A stretch of DNA of 64,000 nt. Source: Chloroflexota bacterium (GTDB lineage: Bacteria; Chloroflexota; Anaerolineae; Aggregatilineales; UBA2796). A program made the translations under genes and the position numbers. The stretch spans positions 1-64,000 of the forward strand of contig JAJPHV010000084.1 of NCBI GenBank assembly GCA_021325095.1, given 5' to 3'. Below are positions 9,457-20,697 of the stretch, one piece after another (positions within the stretch are counted from its first letter, which is position 1; each line of letters opens with the position of its first letter). A model generated the notes under the pieces. The model was given only the letters and a program-made list of their open reading frames with translations, made no database searches and had not been told where the DNA came from.

Positions 9457-10653
9457 ATGAGCACGTCTTCCGTCGAACCCTCCTTCTCGCAGTCGCCGCC
9501 GCTGTGGCGGGACCTTCGCTTCCTCCGTGCTGTTGGTCAGGTCATCTTTCTGGCTATCGTCTTTTTCTTTTTGAGCTGGTTCATCACCAACACGCAGCAG
9601 GGTTTGAAGCGCGCCGGGCTGACACTTGGCTTCGATTTTCTGGAACAGCCCTCATCGTTCCAGATCGACGAGGGCCTGACGGCGCAGCCCCACTTGCGGA
9701 CGGACAGCTTTCTTCACGCCTTCGAGGTCGGCTTTATCAATACCCTGCGTGTGATTTTCATTGGCCTCGTCCTGACCACGATCCTGGGCCTCATCATGGG
9801 CGTGGCGCGCCTGTCCACCAACTGGCTGATCCAGCACATCGCCATCGTGTACGTAGAGATCATGCAGAATACGCCGCTGCTCGTCCAACTTATTTTCCTG
9901 TACATTGGCGTGCTGCTGACGCTACCCTCGGTGCGCGAAGCGGTGGTGCTGCCCGGCCCGGTCTACCTGAGTGTGCGTGGGCTGGCAACCCCGGCCCTCG
10001 TACCGACGGACAAGGTGGCGACATGGCTGGTTGTGGTGCTGATCGCGGTTGGTGTCGGCATCGTCGTGTGGCGGGTTCGGCGGCGCGCATGGCTGCAAAC
10101 CGGGCAACCCACTTATGGCGCAGAGCTTGGCACAGCCATCGTGGTCATCGCTGCCATCGCGGCCTGGCTGGTATTGACGCCCTTCGTCGTCAGCTTGCCA
10201 CGCACGGTTGGCCCGCGTTACGCCGAAAATGAAGGCTGGATTCTCTCTCCGGAATTCGCGGCGGTGCTGTTCGGGCTGGTGTTGTATACGGGCGCATTCG
10301 TGGCAGAAATCGTTCGTGCCGGGATTCAAGCCGTACCTATCGGACAATGGGAGGCAGCCCGTGCGCAAGGCTTTAGCCACTTCCAGACACTGCGCCTGAT
10401 CGTGCTGCCGCAGGCGCTGCGGGTCATGATCCCGCCGCTGACCAACCAGTATTTGAACCTGATCAAGAACAGCAGCCTGGGCGCAGCCGTCGGTTATTCG
10501 GAGATATTCGGCGTTGGCAAGACGATCCAGTTGCAATCTGGCGCATCGGTGCAGGTGATCATCATCGTCATGATCACCTACCTAGCACTCGACCTGTTCG
10601 CCGCGTTGATTATGAACATCGTCAACACTCGCTTCCAGCTTAAAACACGATGA
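9457..10653 (+). CDS. amino-acid ABC transporter permease, AapQ-like
   Basis: A 398-residue membrane protein of the HisM/AapQ family. The N-terminal membrane segment (VGQVIFLAIVFFFLSWFI) is followed by the start of the permease core (GFINTLRVIFIGLVLTTILGLIMG), the EIMQNTPLLVQLIF segment, then a long insertion with extra hydrophobic segments (about residues 150-260). That insertion separates AapQ/BztB from ordinary amino-acid permeases. The EAA loop is present near residue 290 (GQWEAARAQGFSHFQTLRLIVLPQAL) and contacts the ATPase. It overlaps the next permease by 4 bases (ATGA), so the two are translationally coupled. The gene starts about 45 bases after repeat copy 1. Confidence 0.9.
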   Translation: MSTSSVEPSFSQSPPLWRDLRFLRAVGQVIFLAIVFFFLSWFITNTQQGLKRAGLTLGFDFLEQPSSFQIDEGLTAQPHLRTDSFLHAFEVGFINTLRVIFIGLVLTTILGLIMGVARLSTNWLIQHIAIVYVEIMQNTPLLVQLIFLYIGVLLTLPSVREAVVLPGPVYLSVRGLATPALVPTDKVATWLVVVLIAVGVGIVVWRVRRRAWLQTGQPTYGAELGTAIVVIAAIAAWLVLTPFVVSLPRTVGPRYAENEGWILSPEFAAVLFGLVLYTGAFVAEIVRAGIQAVPIGQWEAARAQGFSHFQTLRLIVLPQALRVMIPPLTNQYLNLIKNSSLGAAVGYSEIFGVGKTIQLQSGASVQVIIIVMITYLALDLFAALIMNIVNTRFQLKTR

Positions 10654-12047
10654 CATCGACCACTGCCCCCACCGTTATGGAGCCTCCCCAACTGGCCCAT
10701 GCTACCGGGCCGTTTGCCTGGCTGCGCCGCAATCTGTTCCGCACCATCCCGGACACGATCCTGACCCTGGTGGTCGCCTTCATTCTGGTCAGTCTGCTCT
10801 CGCGTTTCGCAGCATGGACGGTCAGCGAGGCCCAGTGGGCGGTCATTACCGAAAACTTCCGCGTCCTGATGCAGGGCCTGTACCCGCTTGATCAGGCGTG
10901 GCGCGTTGCGCTGGCCGTCGTGATTGTGCTGGTGCTGGCCGGAATGAGCCTGGGCATCTGGGGCCGGGTCGTGGCGAGCACAGTGGTAACGCTGCTCGGT
11001 GCGGCGATCCTTTTTATGATCGTCCCGATCATCGACGGCGCGGCGTGGGGTGAAAGCGGACTGGGGTATTACCTGGGCCGTGAAGTCCTGCCGCTGCTCC
11101 AGGTGCTGCGTCTTCCGGTGCTGGTGGCAATGGTCTGCCTGGTTGCGGGGTATGGCGCCGGCTGGATTTTCAGCCGCATCAATCGCCGGGCGGCCAGCCG
11201 CGTCACACTGACCCTGTGGCTGGTGTCGATCCCGGTAACGTTCTTTCTGGTGCGGGGGGTGGGCGCAGCTTCACCCACGTTGCCACTTGTGCCCACCAGC
11301 CTGTGGGGTGGGCTGCTGCTCACGTTCATGCTGGCCTTCGTCGCCATCGTCTGCTGCTTCCCACTCGGCATATTGCTGGCCCTGGGGCGGATGTCGGGTG
11401 GCACGCAGTCCCGGCGCGTAACCCGTCCTGCGTACTGGTGGTTGAATCCGGCGCAGTGGCCGCGCGTGCTCCTGGAAGGCTGGCGCAACCTGGGCCATTA
11501 CCCGGTGATCAAGCTGTTCTGTGTGGTATATATCGAGTTCCTGCGCGGCGTGCCACTCGTCACCGTGTTTTATACGGCCAACCTGATCGTGCCGCTGGCC
11601 CTGGGCAGCACCGAAATTGACGCGGTGGTGCGGGCGATGGTCGCTCTGACGCTGTTCGAGGCGGCCTACATCGCAGAGATCGTGCGCGGCGGCTTGCAGG
11701 CCATTCCACCGGGCCAGTTGGAGGCGGCCAAAGCGCTCGGCCTGGGGCCGATCCAGGCCACCTTGTTCATCACGCTGCCGCAGGCGCTGCGGATCGTAAT
11801 CCCAGCGCTGGTCGGGCAGTTCATCACCATGTTCAAGGACACGTCGCTGGTCGCCATCGTCGGCCTGTCCGATCTGCTCGGCATTGCGCAGAGTATCGTC
11901 GCGCAGAAGGAATTCACCGGGCGGCAGCGGGAAGCGTTCGTTTTCGTGGCGATAGTTTACTTTGTGTTCTCCTATGGTATGTCGCGCGCGGCCCGGCAAT
12001 TGGAGCGCAGTGGCTCCGGCAGGCTGCGGCAGTTGGGAAGGGGCTGA
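10650..12047 (+). CDS. amino-acid ABC transporter permease, AapM-like
   Basis: A 465-residue membrane protein, the second permease of the system. It has an N-terminal membrane segment ([17 protein letters not shown]), a block of extra hydrophobic segments (about 85-220) typical of AapM/BztC, and the permease core. The core starts near residue 215 ([25 protein letters not shown]), with [13 protein letters not shown] and the EAA loop [26 protein letters not shown]. It pairs with the preceding permease to form the membrane channel, and its start overlaps that gene's stop. The ATPase gene follows after 4 bases. Substrate assignment follows the operon as a whole. Confidence 0.9.
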   Translation: MTSTTAPTVMEPPQLAHATGPFAWLRRNLFRTIPDTILTLVVAFILVSLLSRFAAWTVSEAQWAVITENFRVLMQGLYPLDQAWRVALAVVIVLVLAGMSLGIWGRVVASTVVTLLGAAILFMIVPIIDGAAWGESGLGYYLGREVLPLLQVLRLPVLVAMVCLVAGYGAGWIFSRINRRAASRVTLTLWLVSIPVTFFLVRGVGAASPTLPLVPTSLWGGLLLTFMLAFVAIVCCFPLGILLALGRMSGGTQSRRVTRPAYWWLNPAQWPRVLLEGWRNLGHYPVIKLFCVVYIEFLRGVPLVTVFYTANLIVPLALGSTEIDAVVRAMVALTLFEAAYIAEIVRGGLQAIPPGQLEAAKALGLGPIQATLFITLPQALRIVIPALVGQFITMFKDTSLVAIVGLSDLLGIAQSIVAQKEFTGRQREAFVFVAIVYFVFSYGMSRAARQLERSGSGRLRQLGRG

Positions 12048-12051
12048 CCGA

Positions 12052-12798
<747 letters not shown>

Positions 12799-12954
12799 GA
12801 TGGGCGGTGCTCTTCAGCCGTCTTTTGGTAGAGTCCATAAATGTGGGATGCCTGTTGCGTCCGTAGTTTCAATGGACAGGATACCCCCGCCCACAGCGGC
12901 CCAAACATGGGTGCTGGATGCGCGAGCCTTGACAGCATGTGGTATACTTAGCTC

Positions 12955-13114
12955 ATGATTACCTACCACGAGGCGCGGCGTTCAATGCGTTGCCTGCCGT
13001 GGCCGGGGCAAAACATCCCGGCGAAGGCGGGCCGTTACCGTTTCACAGCCCGGTAGCGCTCGTTCCTGTAACACGGCAATACAAACCGTCGGCAACCCCG
13101 GCGGTTTTTGTTTT
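12955..13114 (+). ncRNA. structured RNA ahead of metG, ending in a terminator
   Basis: An extended -10 (TGGTATACT, TATACT at 12943-12948) would start a transcript near 12955. Three hairpins follow: CCACGAGGC with GCCTGCCGTGG, CCGGGGCAAAACATCCCGG, and CGGGC with GCCCG. Then comes a perfect intrinsic terminator, AAACCGTCGG (13083-13092) pairing with CCGGCGGTTT (13098-13107), with a T-rich tail. A separate promoter-like pair (TTGTTT 13108-13113, 18 bases, TACAAT 13132-13137) could serve metG. It is therefore either an attenuating leader of metG or an independent small RNA. I could not match it to T-box, SAM, SRP or 6S consensus features. Confidence 0.5.
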
Positions 13115-13161
13115 CCGGCGCGGCGGCTTGTTACAATGATCTGGCTCAGGGGAGGAAACAC

Positions 13162-14955
13162 ATGGCTGAATATATTCACGTTTCGGTAGCCTGGCCGTAT
13201 GCCAATGGCGACCTGCACGTGGGGCATCTGGCGGGTGCGTATCTGCCCGCCGACATTTTTGCGCGTTATCACCGTTTGAAGGGCAATCACGTCCTGATGG
13301 TTAGCGGCTCGGATGCGCACGGTACGCCGATTTCGGTGGAGGCCGACAAACGCGGCATCCCGCCGAGTGAATTGTTCGAGTATTATCACAGGCGCTTTCT
13401 GGAAACACAGAAAGCGATTGGCGTCAGCTACGACCTGTTCACGCATACCGACACCGAAAACCACCACCGTATCGCGCAGGACATCTTCCTGAAGCTGCTT
13501 GAGCGGGGCTACCTGTACCGCGAAACGCAGCGTCAGTTGTACAGTGAAACCGAGGGGCGTTTCCTGCCAGATCGCTTTGTCGAGGGCGAATGCCCGGTCT
13601 GCCACTACCCGAATGCGCGCGGCGACCAGTGCGACAACTGTGGCAATTTACTGGATGCTGTCGATCTGATCAACCCACGCAGCAAGACCGACGGCAGCCG
13701 TCCGGTGCTGCGGGAGACCGAGCATTACTTCCTCGACCTCAAAGCCTTCATCCCGCGGCTGCGCGAATATCTGGCCGATGGCAAAGCCCACTGGCGCCCC
13801 AACGTGCTGGCGCTTTCGCAGAATAAAGTTGAGACGCTGATCGGGCGGCCTATCACCCGTGACATCGATTGGGGCATTCCCGTTCCGATCCCGGGCTGGG
13901 AAACCAAACGGCTGTACGTCTGGTTCGAGGCGGTGATGGGCTACCTGACGGCCAGCATCGAATGGGCGCACAATGTCGGCGACCCGGAGGCGTGGAAAAA
14001 GTGGTGGTACAACCCGCCCGCCAAAATCTACAACTTCATCGGCAAAGACAACATCGAGTTCCACACCATCATCTGGCCCGCCGAGTTGCTAGGGATCAGC
14101 GGCATCTACACGCAGGACGACTCGACGCCGATCAACCTGCCCTACGACGTGCCCGCCAACGAGTTCATGAACATCGAGGGCCAGAAGTTCAGCAAGAGCC
14201 GCAACTGGGCGGTCTGGATTCCCGACATTCTGCAACGCTACGACCCGGACGCCATCCGGTACTGCATCGCAGCGGCCTTCCCGGAGTCGAAGGACGCGGA
14301 CTGGAACTGGGCGGAGTTCGTGCAGCGCAACAACAACGAACTGGTGGCGGCCTGGGGCAACCTGGTCAACCGGATGCTCACCTTCGCCCGCAAGAACTTC
14401 GACGGCGCTGTGCCGACGCCCGGCCAACTGGCCGACGAGGATGAGGCGATCATCGCCAAAGCGGAGGCCGCCTTTACCGTCATCGGCGACCTGCTGGCCT
14501 CGGTCAGGCTGCGCGGCGCCTTGCAGGAGACGATGGCCCTGGTGCGGGACACGAACGCCTACCTGGATCGGCGCGCCCCCTGGAAGCGCATCAAGGAGGA
14601 CCGGCAGGACGCGGCGACGGCGGTTTACACGGTGCTGCGCGTGATCGACAACCTGAAAATCCTGCTTGCGCCATTTTTGCCCTTCACGGCGGAACGGCTG
14701 CATGGCTACCTGGGCTACGACGGGCAATTGTTCGGCGATCAGGTGATCGTCAACTATCACGAATCGACGCGCGATCACGAGGGCCTGACTTACGACGCGA
14801 GCAAAGCAACGGGCCGCTGGGAGCCAAGCCAGTTGAAGCCGGGGCAGGCGCTCCGCGAACCCGCGCCGCTGTTCAAGAAGTTGGGCAACACACCTGCCGA
14901 AGAAGCCGCCATCATCGAGTCGGAGCGGGCGCGGCTTGGGCAGCCGACAACCTGA
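13162..14955 (+). CDS. metG: methionyl-tRNA synthetase
   Basis: A 597-residue class I synthetase that charges tRNA-Met. The HIGH motif is HVGH (residues 19-22), and KFSKS (342-346) is the KMSKS loop. A four-Cys zinc knuckle is visible ([17 protein letters not shown], Cys144, 147, 157, 160). The DALR-type anticodon-binding domain follows ([24 protein letters not shown]). It ends near residue 590 without the C-terminal EMAP/tRNA-binding dimerisation domain found in some bacteria. GGGGAGGAAA lies 5 bases before the ATG at 13162, so the longer frame starting at 13108 is rejected. The structured RNA upstream is a candidate regulator. Confidence 0.97.
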   Translation: MAEYIHVSVAWPYANGDLHVGHLAGAYLPADIFARYHRLKGNHVLMVSGSDAHGTPISVEADKRGIPPSELFEYYHRRFLETQKAIGVSYDLFTHTDTENHHRIAQDIFLKLLERGYLYRETQRQLYSETEGRFLPDRFVEGECPVCHYPNARGDQCDNCGNLLDAVDLINPRSKTDGSRPVLRETEHYFLDLKAFIPRLREYLADGKAHWRPNVLALSQNKVETLIGRPITRDIDWGIPVPIPGWETKRLYVWFEAVMGYLTASIEWAHNVGDPEAWKKWWYNPPAKIYNFIGKDNIEFHTIIWPAELLGISGIYTQDDSTPINLPYDVPANEFMNIEGQKFSKSRNWAVWIPDILQRYDPDAIRYCIAAAFPESKDADWNWAEFVQRNNNELVAAWGNLVNRMLTFARKNFDGAVPTPGQLADEDEAIIAKAEAAFTVIGDLLASVRLRGALQETMALVRDTNAYLDRRAPWKRIKEDRQDAATAVYTVLRVIDNLKILLAPFLPFTAERLHGYLGYDGQLFGDQVIVNYHESTRDHEGLTYDASKATGRWEPSQLKPGQALREPAPLFKKLGNTPAEEAAIIESERARLGQPTT

Positions 14956-14974
14956 GCCGGACGAGGCAGCAAGC

Positions 14975-15106
14975 ATGAGCTACGAAACCATCGTCGGGCC
15001 ACTGTCGCGGGTGCTGTGCTGCCTGGTGCCGTTTGCGTGGCTGCCCGCGCTGGTCATCTACTACGTGGCCCGACGAGGCTGGCGGGTGCGGGACAAGGAG
15101 TCGTGA
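14975..15106 (+). CDS. small membrane protein, unrecognised
   Basis: A 43-residue frame beginning ATG AGC TAC, 20 bases after the metG stop. It encodes one hydrophobic stretch (VLCCLVPFAWLPALVIYYVA) followed by a basic tail (RRGWRVRDKES), as expected for a single-pass protein with the tail inside. GAGGCAGCAAGC upstream is a weak ribosome-binding site. No family is recognised. It may be co-transcribed with metG. Short length makes chance possible. Confidence 0.4.
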   Translation: MSYETIVGPLSRVLCCLVPFAWLPALVIYYVARRGWRVRDKES

Positions 15107-15112
15107 AATGAG

Positions 15113-15221
15113 CCTCACCCCCGACCCCTCTCCACTCAGGTGGAGAGGGGTGGTCGTTTCGTGTATCAGTGCCCATCGGTTCCCCCTCTCTGCGAAGCGG
15201 AGAGGGGGTCAGGGGGTGAGG
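15113..15221. repeat. palindromic CCTCACC...GGTGAGG repeat, copy 2
   Basis: Two hairpin halves (CCTCTCCACTCAGGTGGAGAGG and CCCCCTCTCTGCGAAGCGGAGAGG) are framed by CCTCACC and GGTGAGG. The right arm ends 3 bases before the next ATG, so its GGGGGTGAGG would act as the ribosome-binding site of that gene. Confidence 0.8.
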
Positions 15222-15224
15222 TAA

Positions 15225-16550
15225 ATGCCACTTCGCCCCTCTCTCCTTCTCGTCCTGATCGTCCTGGCCTACCTGGTGATCGGCACGCTGTACGCTATCA
15301 AGACCCCAGCCTGGCAGGTTCCCGACGAACCGGCGCAGTACAACTACGTGGCCCAGGTCTACAAGAATGGCTGCTGCCCCAAGATGGAGCCGGGCGATTG
15401 GGATAACGACTACCTGGAAGCGATCAAGGCGGCCAGATTTGCACCATCGATACTGGAACGCCTGAGTACCATCCAGTACGAGGATCACCAGCCGCCGCTG
15501 TACTATCTGCTGGTGCTGCCCGTCTATGCCATCAGTGAGGGCAGTCTCACGGCGCTGCGCCTCGCCTCGGTGCTCATCGGCGCGGGTGTGGTGATCCTGG
15601 CCTGGGCGGCGGTGCAGACTGTGTTCCCGGCGCAGCCCTGGCTGGCGCTGGCGACGGCGGCCTTTGTCGCGTTTTTGCCGCAGCACGTTTTTATGATGGC
15701 CGGAGTGGAAAACGACAGCCTGGCGGAACTGATCGTCGCGCTGGTGCTGTTCCTGGGCGTGCTCTATCTCGGCGGCAGGCGGCAGATTCACCCGCTGATC
15801 CTGGGCCTGCTGATGGGCGCGGCGTTCATCACCAAGCTGACCGTCTATCTGCCCGTAGTCGGGGTGATCGGGCTGGCGGTGCTGCTGCGGGCACGGCGCG
15901 AGTGCTGGCCGATGGGCCGATTGCCGCGGCAATCGGCCTGGATACTCGTTCCGGCGCTTTTGATCGGCGGCGTCTGGTGGACGCGCAACATCATCACTTA
16001 CGGTAGTGTGGCCGATTTCATGGTGCAGAAAACCCACGATGCGGTGGTGGTCGGGCAGGAACGCACCGACGACTATCAGGCGCAGCACGGCGGCGTCGGT
16101 GGCTGGCTGCGCGACGGGGTGAGTATCACCTTTCACAGCTTCTGGGGGCAGTTCGGCTGGATGGGTGTGCCGATGCCCGACTCGTTCTACACGGGGTTGC
16201 TGGCTTTCACAGTCTTCGTGATCGTCGGCGCGTTGATCGCCGCCATCCGCTGGCGCGGCGCACTGAACGTCATCCAGCGTGAGCAGCTACTGTTGCTCGG
16301 CACAGCGGCGTTCCTTGCTTTCGCCGCGTTTGCTGGTTATAACTTCAAATTTGTACAGTTCCAGGGCCGCTATTTGTACCCCGGTCTGATTCCAATTGGA
16401 TTGTTTGTCGCCGCCGGACTGGCGGGCTGGGCCCCGCTGGTCGCCCCGCGCTCCCCGGTGGCGAGATGGCTGACGGTAGGCATCGTATGCCTGCTCGCCC
16501 TGCTGGATGTTTATGCGCTGTACAGATTTATCCTGCCTATGCTGGCCTGA
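15225..16550 (+). CDS. GT-C fold membrane protein, probable glycosyltransferase
   Basis: A 441-residue polytopic membrane protein with about 10-11 hydrophobic segments. After the first segment comes a periplasmic loop with [13 protein letters not shown], resembling the acidic first-loop motif (DE) of GT-C enzymes such as PMT/ArnT and DUF2142 proteins. HQPPLYYLL is also typical of this superfamily. Such enzymes transfer sugars from polyprenyl phosphate donors to proteins or glycans outside the membrane. The donor and acceptor are unknown. Two more GT-C genes lie at 37.3-40.6 kb. The ATG is 3 bases after repeat copy 2, and no other good start exists nearby. Confidence 0.75.
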   Translation: MPLRPSLLLVLIVLAYLVIGTLYAIKTPAWQVPDEPAQYNYVAQVYKNGCCPKMEPGDWDNDYLEAIKAARFAPSILERLSTIQYEDHQPPLYYLLVLPVYAISEGSLTALRLASVLIGAGVVILAWAAVQTVFPAQPWLALATAAFVAFLPQHVFMMAGVENDSLAELIVALVLFLGVLYLGGRRQIHPLILGLLMGAAFITKLTVYLPVVGVIGLAVLLRARRECWPMGRLPRQSAWILVPALLIGGVWWTRNIITYGSVADFMVQKTHDAVVVGQERTDDYQAQHGGVGGWLRDGVSITFHSFWGQFGWMGVPMPDSFYTGLLAFTVFVIVGALIAAIRWRGALNVIQREQLLLLGTAAFLAFAAFAGYNFKFVQFQGRYLYPGLIPIGLFVAAGLAGWAPLVAPRSPVARWLTVGIVCLLALLDVYALYRFILPMLA

Positions 16551-16591
16551 TCTATACTAAAGGCTTTCATAAAGAACGCAGAGGAGACGTT

Positions 16592-18283
16592 ATGACCAAC
16601 GGTAGCCGCGCATCCGAAAGACTGAACGCCACCAGCCGCACACTGGTGGAGGGGCCGAGCCGCGCCGTCGCGCGCTCGTACTTCAAGGCCATCGGCCTGA
16701 GCGACGACGACCTTGCCAAGCCGATTATCGGCATTGCCAACACCTGGACGGAGATCGGGCCGTGCAACTGGCATCTACGCCGGTTGGCGGCCAAAGTCCG
16801 CGAAGGGATCAAAGCGGCGGGTGGAACGCCGCTCGAATTCAACACTGTGAGCATCTCCGACGGCATTACGATGGGCACGGAGGGCATGAAAGCCTCGCTC
16901 ATCAGCCGGGAGATCATCGCGGACAGCATCGAACTGGTGGCGCGCGCCAATTACTTCGACGGCCTGATTGCGCTGGTGGGCTGCGACAAAACCATTCCTG
17001 GCGCGGTGATGGGCCTGATCCGGCTCAATATCCCATCGCTGGTGCTGTACGGCGGGTCGATTGCAGCGGGCCACTTTCGGGGGCGCGACGTAACCGTGCA
17101 GGACATGTTCGAGGCGGTGGGCGCGCACGCCAAAGGCAAGATCACTGACCAGGACCTGCACGAACTGGAAAACGTGGCCTGCCCCGGCCCTGGCGCCTGC
17201 GGTGGTCAGTTCACGGCGAACACGATGGCAACGGCTATCGAGATCATGGGCATTTCGCCGATGGGCATGAACGGCGTCCCGGCCATGGACCCCCAGAAGG
17301 ACGACGTATCGCGGCGGGCGGGCGAAATGATGCTCGACCTGATGGCCCGCGACATCCGCCCGGCACAGATCATCACGCGCAAGTCGCTGGAGAACGCCAT
17401 TCGCTCGGTGGCGGCGACAGGCGGCTCAACCAACGGCGTGCTGCACATGCTGGCCTTCGCGCGGGAGGCCGGCATCCCGTTCACCATTGACGACATCGAG
17501 GCGATCAGCAAGGCCACGCCGCTCATCGCCGACCTGAAGCCCGGCGGGCGCTTCACCGCGCCGGATATGACGGCGGCAGGTGGGATTCCGCTGCTGGCGA
17601 AGCGCCTGCTGGAAGGCAACCTGCTGCACGGCGACTGCCTGACCGTGACCGGGCGCACGCTGGCCGAAGAAGCGGCTAACGCCCGCGAGACGCCGGGCCA
17701 GGAGGTGATCCGCACGTTGTCCAACCCGGTCAAGGCGACGGGCGGGCTGGTCATCCTCAAGGGCAACCTGGCGCCCGAGGGCAGTGTCGTCAAGCTGTTC
17801 GGCTACGAGCGCGAGTACTTTCGTGGCCCGGCACGCATTTTCGAGTGCGAAGAGGACGCCTTTAAGGCGGTGCAGAGCAACCAGATCAAGCCCGGTGACG
17901 TGGTGGTGATCCGCAACGAGGGGCCAGTCGGCGGGCCAGGAATGCGCGAGATGCTGCTCGTGACGGCGGCGCTGCAGGGTGCGGGTATCGGCGGCGACGT
18001 GCTGCTCATCACCGACGGACGCTTCTCCGGGGCGACGCGCGGCCTGATGATCGGGCACATCACGCCGGAAGCGGCGGCAGGCGGCCCGATTGCGCTGCTG
18101 CGTGAAGGTGACACCATCACGGCGGACGTGAAAAAGCGCGAACTGAACGTCGAACTCTCCGCCGACGAACTGGCCGCGCGCAAGGCGCAGTGGAAGCCGC
18201 GCCCGGCCAACTATACCAGCGGCGTCATGGCGAAGTACGCCAAACTGGTTGCCTCCGCCTCGGAAGGGGCGGTCACGAAGTAG
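16592..18283 (+). CDS. ilvD: dihydroxy-acid dehydratase
   Basis: A 563-residue iron-sulfur enzyme that dehydrates 2,3-dihydroxy-isovalerate and 2,3-dihydroxy-3-methylvalerate in valine and isoleucine synthesis. The cluster cysteines are visible in GPCNWH (Cys58), VGCDKT (Cys131) and PGPGACGG (Cys203). [11 protein letters not shown], the Mg-binding region near residue 130, and the C-terminal [15 protein letters not shown] are characteristic. The frame extends upstream into the preceding gene, but GAGGAGACGTT before the ATG at 16592 and family length fix the start. No other ilv gene is adjacent. Confidence 0.97.
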   Translation: MTNGSRASERLNATSRTLVEGPSRAVARSYFKAIGLSDDDLAKPIIGIANTWTEIGPCNWHLRRLAAKVREGIKAAGGTPLEFNTVSISDGITMGTEGMKASLISREIIADSIELVARANYFDGLIALVGCDKTIPGAVMGLIRLNIPSLVLYGGSIAAGHFRGRDVTVQDMFEAVGAHAKGKITDQDLHELENVACPGPGACGGQFTANTMATAIEIMGISPMGMNGVPAMDPQKDDVSRRAGEMMLDLMARDIRPAQIITRKSLENAIRSVAATGGSTNGVLHMLAFAREAGIPFTIDDIEAISKATPLIADLKPGGRFTAPDMTAAGGIPLLAKRLLEGNLLHGDCLTVTGRTLAEEAANARETPGQEVIRTLSNPVKATGGLVILKGNLAPEGSVVKLFGYEREYFRGPARIFECEEDAFKAVQSNQIKPGDVVVIRNEGPVGGPGMREMLLVTAALQGAGIGGDVLLITDGRFSGATRGLMIGHITPEAAAGGPIALLREGDTITADVKKRELNVELSADELAARKAQWKPRPANYTSGVMAKYAKLVASASEGAVTK

Positions 18284-18303
18284 GATCACGTTTTTAGGGT
18301 TGG

Positions 18304-18474
18304 CCCTCATCCCCGGCCCCTTCTCCCAAAGGAGAAGGGGAGACATCTGTCTGTCAAGTCCCTCGCCCTGAGGGAGAGGGATTTAGGGTGAGGGCAGGTT
18401 TCATAGTCAATTGAACTTACCTCACCCAACCCCTCTCCGCTTCGCAGAGAGGGGAGAGCGAAAGCCGGGTGAGG
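18304..18474. repeat. two adjacent palindromic repeats, copies 3a and 3b
   Basis: Copy 3a (about 18304-18394) starts CCCTCATCCCCGGCCCC and ends AGGGTGAGGG with two internal inverted repeats. Copy 3b (18420-18474) is a half-length unit, CCTCACCCAACCCCTCTCC to GGGTGAGG. Both follow the ilvD stop and could also form transcript-end hairpins. Confidence 0.75.
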
Positions 18475-18508
18475 TTCATCGCACAATCAATACGGGAACT
18501 ATTGTCTC

Positions 18509-19162
18509 ATGCACTTGTACGTCGTTCGACACGGGCAGAGCTTCGTCAACCTGCCCGATTGGGATGGGCTGGACTCGGATTCGCCGCTCACGCCGCTTGG
18601 CGAGAAGCAGGCCGAAGCGCTGGCCGCCTGGCTGCCCGGCCAGCTCAAGCACATCGACGCGCTCTACAGCAGCACCATGCGCCGCGCCAAGGCGACGGCG
18701 GCGCGCCTGGCTGCGGCCTACGGGGTTGAGATTTGCCTCGATCACCGTCTGCGCGAAATCGGCAATAACCGGATCGATCACTCACCTTTTCCGGAGGGAG
18801 CATCGCCTTCAAGGTCGGATTGGAACGCCTTTGAGCCGACTGAGCGCCCCTTTGCCGGCGTGGCAAAGGCCGAGGGCAGCGAGAGCATCATGCACTTTCG
18901 CATTCGTGTCGCTGCCTTCATCGAGGAGATGATCGAGCAGCATCCTGAGCAGACGATCATTGCCGTCTGTCATGGTGGGGTAATGGGCGCTGTCTTTGAT
19001 TACTGCTTCGGGATCGGCCCCTGGCCTCGCTGCGAGATATGGACATCCAACACCGGGGTCACGCACTTCGAGTACGTGGCCCATCCGGGCCGTGAAACGT
19101 GGCGGCTCCACGAACACAACACCATCGAACATCTGCACGTTTACGCGGACATGCTGGTTTGA
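18509..19162 (+). CDS. histidine phosphatase family protein
   Basis: A 217-residue cytoplasmic protein of the phosphoglycerate-mutase-like (branch 1) superfamily. The catalytic RHG is at residues 7-9 (MHLYVVRHGQS), LYSSTMRRAKATA carries the second phosphate-pocket Arg, and the second catalytic His is in VCHGGVMGA. An acidic residue in LREIGNN completes the site. Such enzymes hydrolyse small phosphate esters or act as mutases; the substrate is not deducible. The stop is immediately followed by the prmC start, suggesting one transcript. The start ATG lies about 35 bases after a repeat. Confidence 0.85.
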   Translation: MHLYVVRHGQSFVNLPDWDGLDSDSPLTPLGEKQAEALAAWLPGQLKHIDALYSSTMRRAKATAARLAAAYGVEICLDHRLREIGNNRIDHSPFPEGASPSRSDWNAFEPTERPFAGVAKAEGSESIMHFRIRVAAFIEEMIEQHPEQTIIAVCHGGVMGAVFDYCFGIGPWPRCEIWTSNTGVTHFEYVAHPGRETWRLHEHNTIEHLHVYADMLV

Positions 19163-19163
19163 A

Positions 19164-19991
19164 GTGCCGACCATTGGCGAGACTCTGAAGCGGGCCACCG
19201 CGACCTTGATGGGACTTTCCGGTTCGCCCCGCCTGGATGCCCAACTGCTGCTCGGCCATGTCCTGGGTAAACCCCGCGAATACCTGATCGCGCACGACGA
19301 GCAGCCGGTCAGCGACCTGGATATGCACACGTTCGACAAGCTGCTGACGCTGCGCGCCAAAGGAATGCCCATCGCCTATCTGCTTGGCTCGCGGCCCTTC
19401 TATGACCGCACCTTCAAAGTGACACCGCATGTCCTCGTGCCGCGCCCCGAGACGGAGCACCTGGTCGAGGAGGCACTGGCCTGGGGCAAAGATCGTCACC
19501 GATTGCGCATAGTGGATGTGGGCACGGGCAGCGGCGTGATCGCGTTGACGCTGGCGGCGCATTTACCCCAGGCGCAGGTGATCGCCACCGACGTGTCGCA
19601 CGCGGCGCTGGTCGTGGCCCGCGAAAACGCCGAAGGACTGGCAAACGTCCGGTTCGTGCAGGCCGACTTGTTGGCTCCGCTGCGCGGCCCCTTCGACATC
19701 ATTGTGGGCAATCTGCCGTACATTGCGACGGGCGACATCGACCTGTTGGAAGTCGCGCACTTCGAGCCGCACGTAGCGCTGGACGGCGGGCCGGACGGCC
19801 TGATCATCATCCGGCGGATGTTGCAGCAAGCGCCTTCTCGGTTAGCAAAGCCGGGGCTGCTGCTGTTGGAGATCGGCGCGGAACAGGGCGCAGCTGTCGA
19901 AGCGCTGGCGAAGGCGGCCTTCCCCGAAGCCTCGGTGAGCATCCTGAAAGACTTGGCCCGCCATGACCGGGCGCTGCGGGTTGAGCAATGA
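19164..19991 (+). CDS. prmC: peptide chain release factor N5-glutamine methyltransferase
   Basis: About 275 residues, matching PrmC/HemK size. The N-terminal helical domain (TIGETLKRATATLMGLSGSPRLDAQLLLGHVLG) is followed by YLLGSRPFY and the methyltransferase fold with SAM-binding VDVGTGSGVIAL (about 114-125) and VLVPRPETEHLVEEAL. The catalytic NPPY tetrad reads NLPY (183-186), a variant seen in some family members. The enzyme methylates the GGQ glutamine of release factors. I chose GTG at 19164, directly after the upstream stop, because the longer upstream frame overlaps the phosphatase gene and lacks homology. There is no obvious Shine-Dalgarno, so coupling to the phosphatase gene is likely. 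Confidence 0.9.
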   Translation: MPTIGETLKRATATLMGLSGSPRLDAQLLLGHVLGKPREYLIAHDEQPVSDLDMHTFDKLLTLRAKGMPIAYLLGSRPFYDRTFKVTPHVLVPRPETEHLVEEALAWGKDRHRLRIVDVGTGSGVIALTLAAHLPQAQVIATDVSHAALVVARENAEGLANVRFVQADLLAPLRGPFDIIVGNLPYIATGDIDLLEVAHFEPHVALDGGPDGLIIIRRMLQQAPSRLAKPGLLLLEIGAEQGAAVEALAKAAFPEASVSILKDLARHDRALRVEQ

Positions 19992-20044
19992 TCCAGGGCG
20001 CAGTACAATAGACGCTCAGGGTTATGCATTGCAGGCAAAAGACC

Positions 20045-20695
20045 ATGACTGACGAGTCCGAACTGAACGTACACGAGACGGTGGCCGAAACGCCGCTGGC
20101 GGAGCCGCCGTCCGAAAATCCGAACCCGGACGATGCCGACGCGGACGCCGACCTCTCGCGCCCGGCGCGTGCCACGCAGTTCCGGCAGCAGCGCCGCTCC
20201 CAGGTCAGTACGGCTTTCCCGGCCCTGCTGCTGATCGCGCTCGGCCTGCTGTACCTGGCGAACCCGGTTGAACTGACGCGCCCGCTGGCGATTGGCGTAG
20301 CGGTGCTGGCGCTCGGCCTCAGCCTGGTGATGCGCTTTCTGCTCAATGGGCGGCGTGAACGCGGCCTGTTCTTCGTCGGGGTGACGATCCTGCTCTGGCT
20401 TGGGCTGGTGGCGCTGGCCTGGACGAACGACGTGGAGATCAGCCAGGGCTGGCCGTTGGGCGTCAGTGCCATCGGGCTGGCGATGCTGCTCACCTTTGTC
20501 TTCGAGCGCAGCCATGATCGCGGCCTGCTGCTGCCCGGCGTGCTGCTGATCGTGGCGGGGGCGATCCCGCTGCCCTTCACCTTCGGGATACTGTCCGAAT
20601 CGGTGCTGAACGGCGTGGCGCTGTACTGGCCGGTGCTGCTCCTGCTGGTGGCGCTGGCGATCCTGCCGCGCGCCGTCCGTGATCGGGCCGAGTAG
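20045..20695 (+). CDS. polytopic membrane protein, unrecognised
   Basis: A 216-residue protein with an acidic, disordered N-terminal tail (about 1-50, rich in Glu, Asp and Pro) followed by about six hydrophobic segments. These include FPALLLIALGLLYLANPV, LAIGVAVLALGLSLVMRF and YWPVLLLLVALAILP. The repeated pairs resemble LiaI/DUF5668-like small membrane modules, but I cannot assign a family. ATG at 20045 is preferred to the one at 20024 because the latter gives a short basic extension and no better binding site. The next gene starts 2 bases after the stop. Confidence 0.6.
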   Translation: MTDESELNVHETVAETPLAEPPSENPNPDDADADADLSRPARATQFRQQRRSQVSTAFPALLLIALGLLYLANPVELTRPLAIGVAVLALGLSLVMRFLLNGRRERGLFFVGVTILLWLGLVALAWTNDVEISQGWPLGVSAIGLAMLLTFVFERSHDRGLLLPGVLLIVAGAIPLPFTFGILSESVLNGVALYWPVLLLLVALAILPRAVRDRAE

Positions 20696-20697
20696 CG

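Noticed and set aside
12929-12948. TTGACA and TATACT as a standard promoter before the metG RNA
   Set aside because: The spacer is only 8 bases; only the extended -10 reading is kept.
12955-13114. Structured leader as a T-box, SAM or SRP RNA
   Set aside because: No TGGNACCGCG T-box bulge, no SAM-I core and no GGAA SRP loop could be found.
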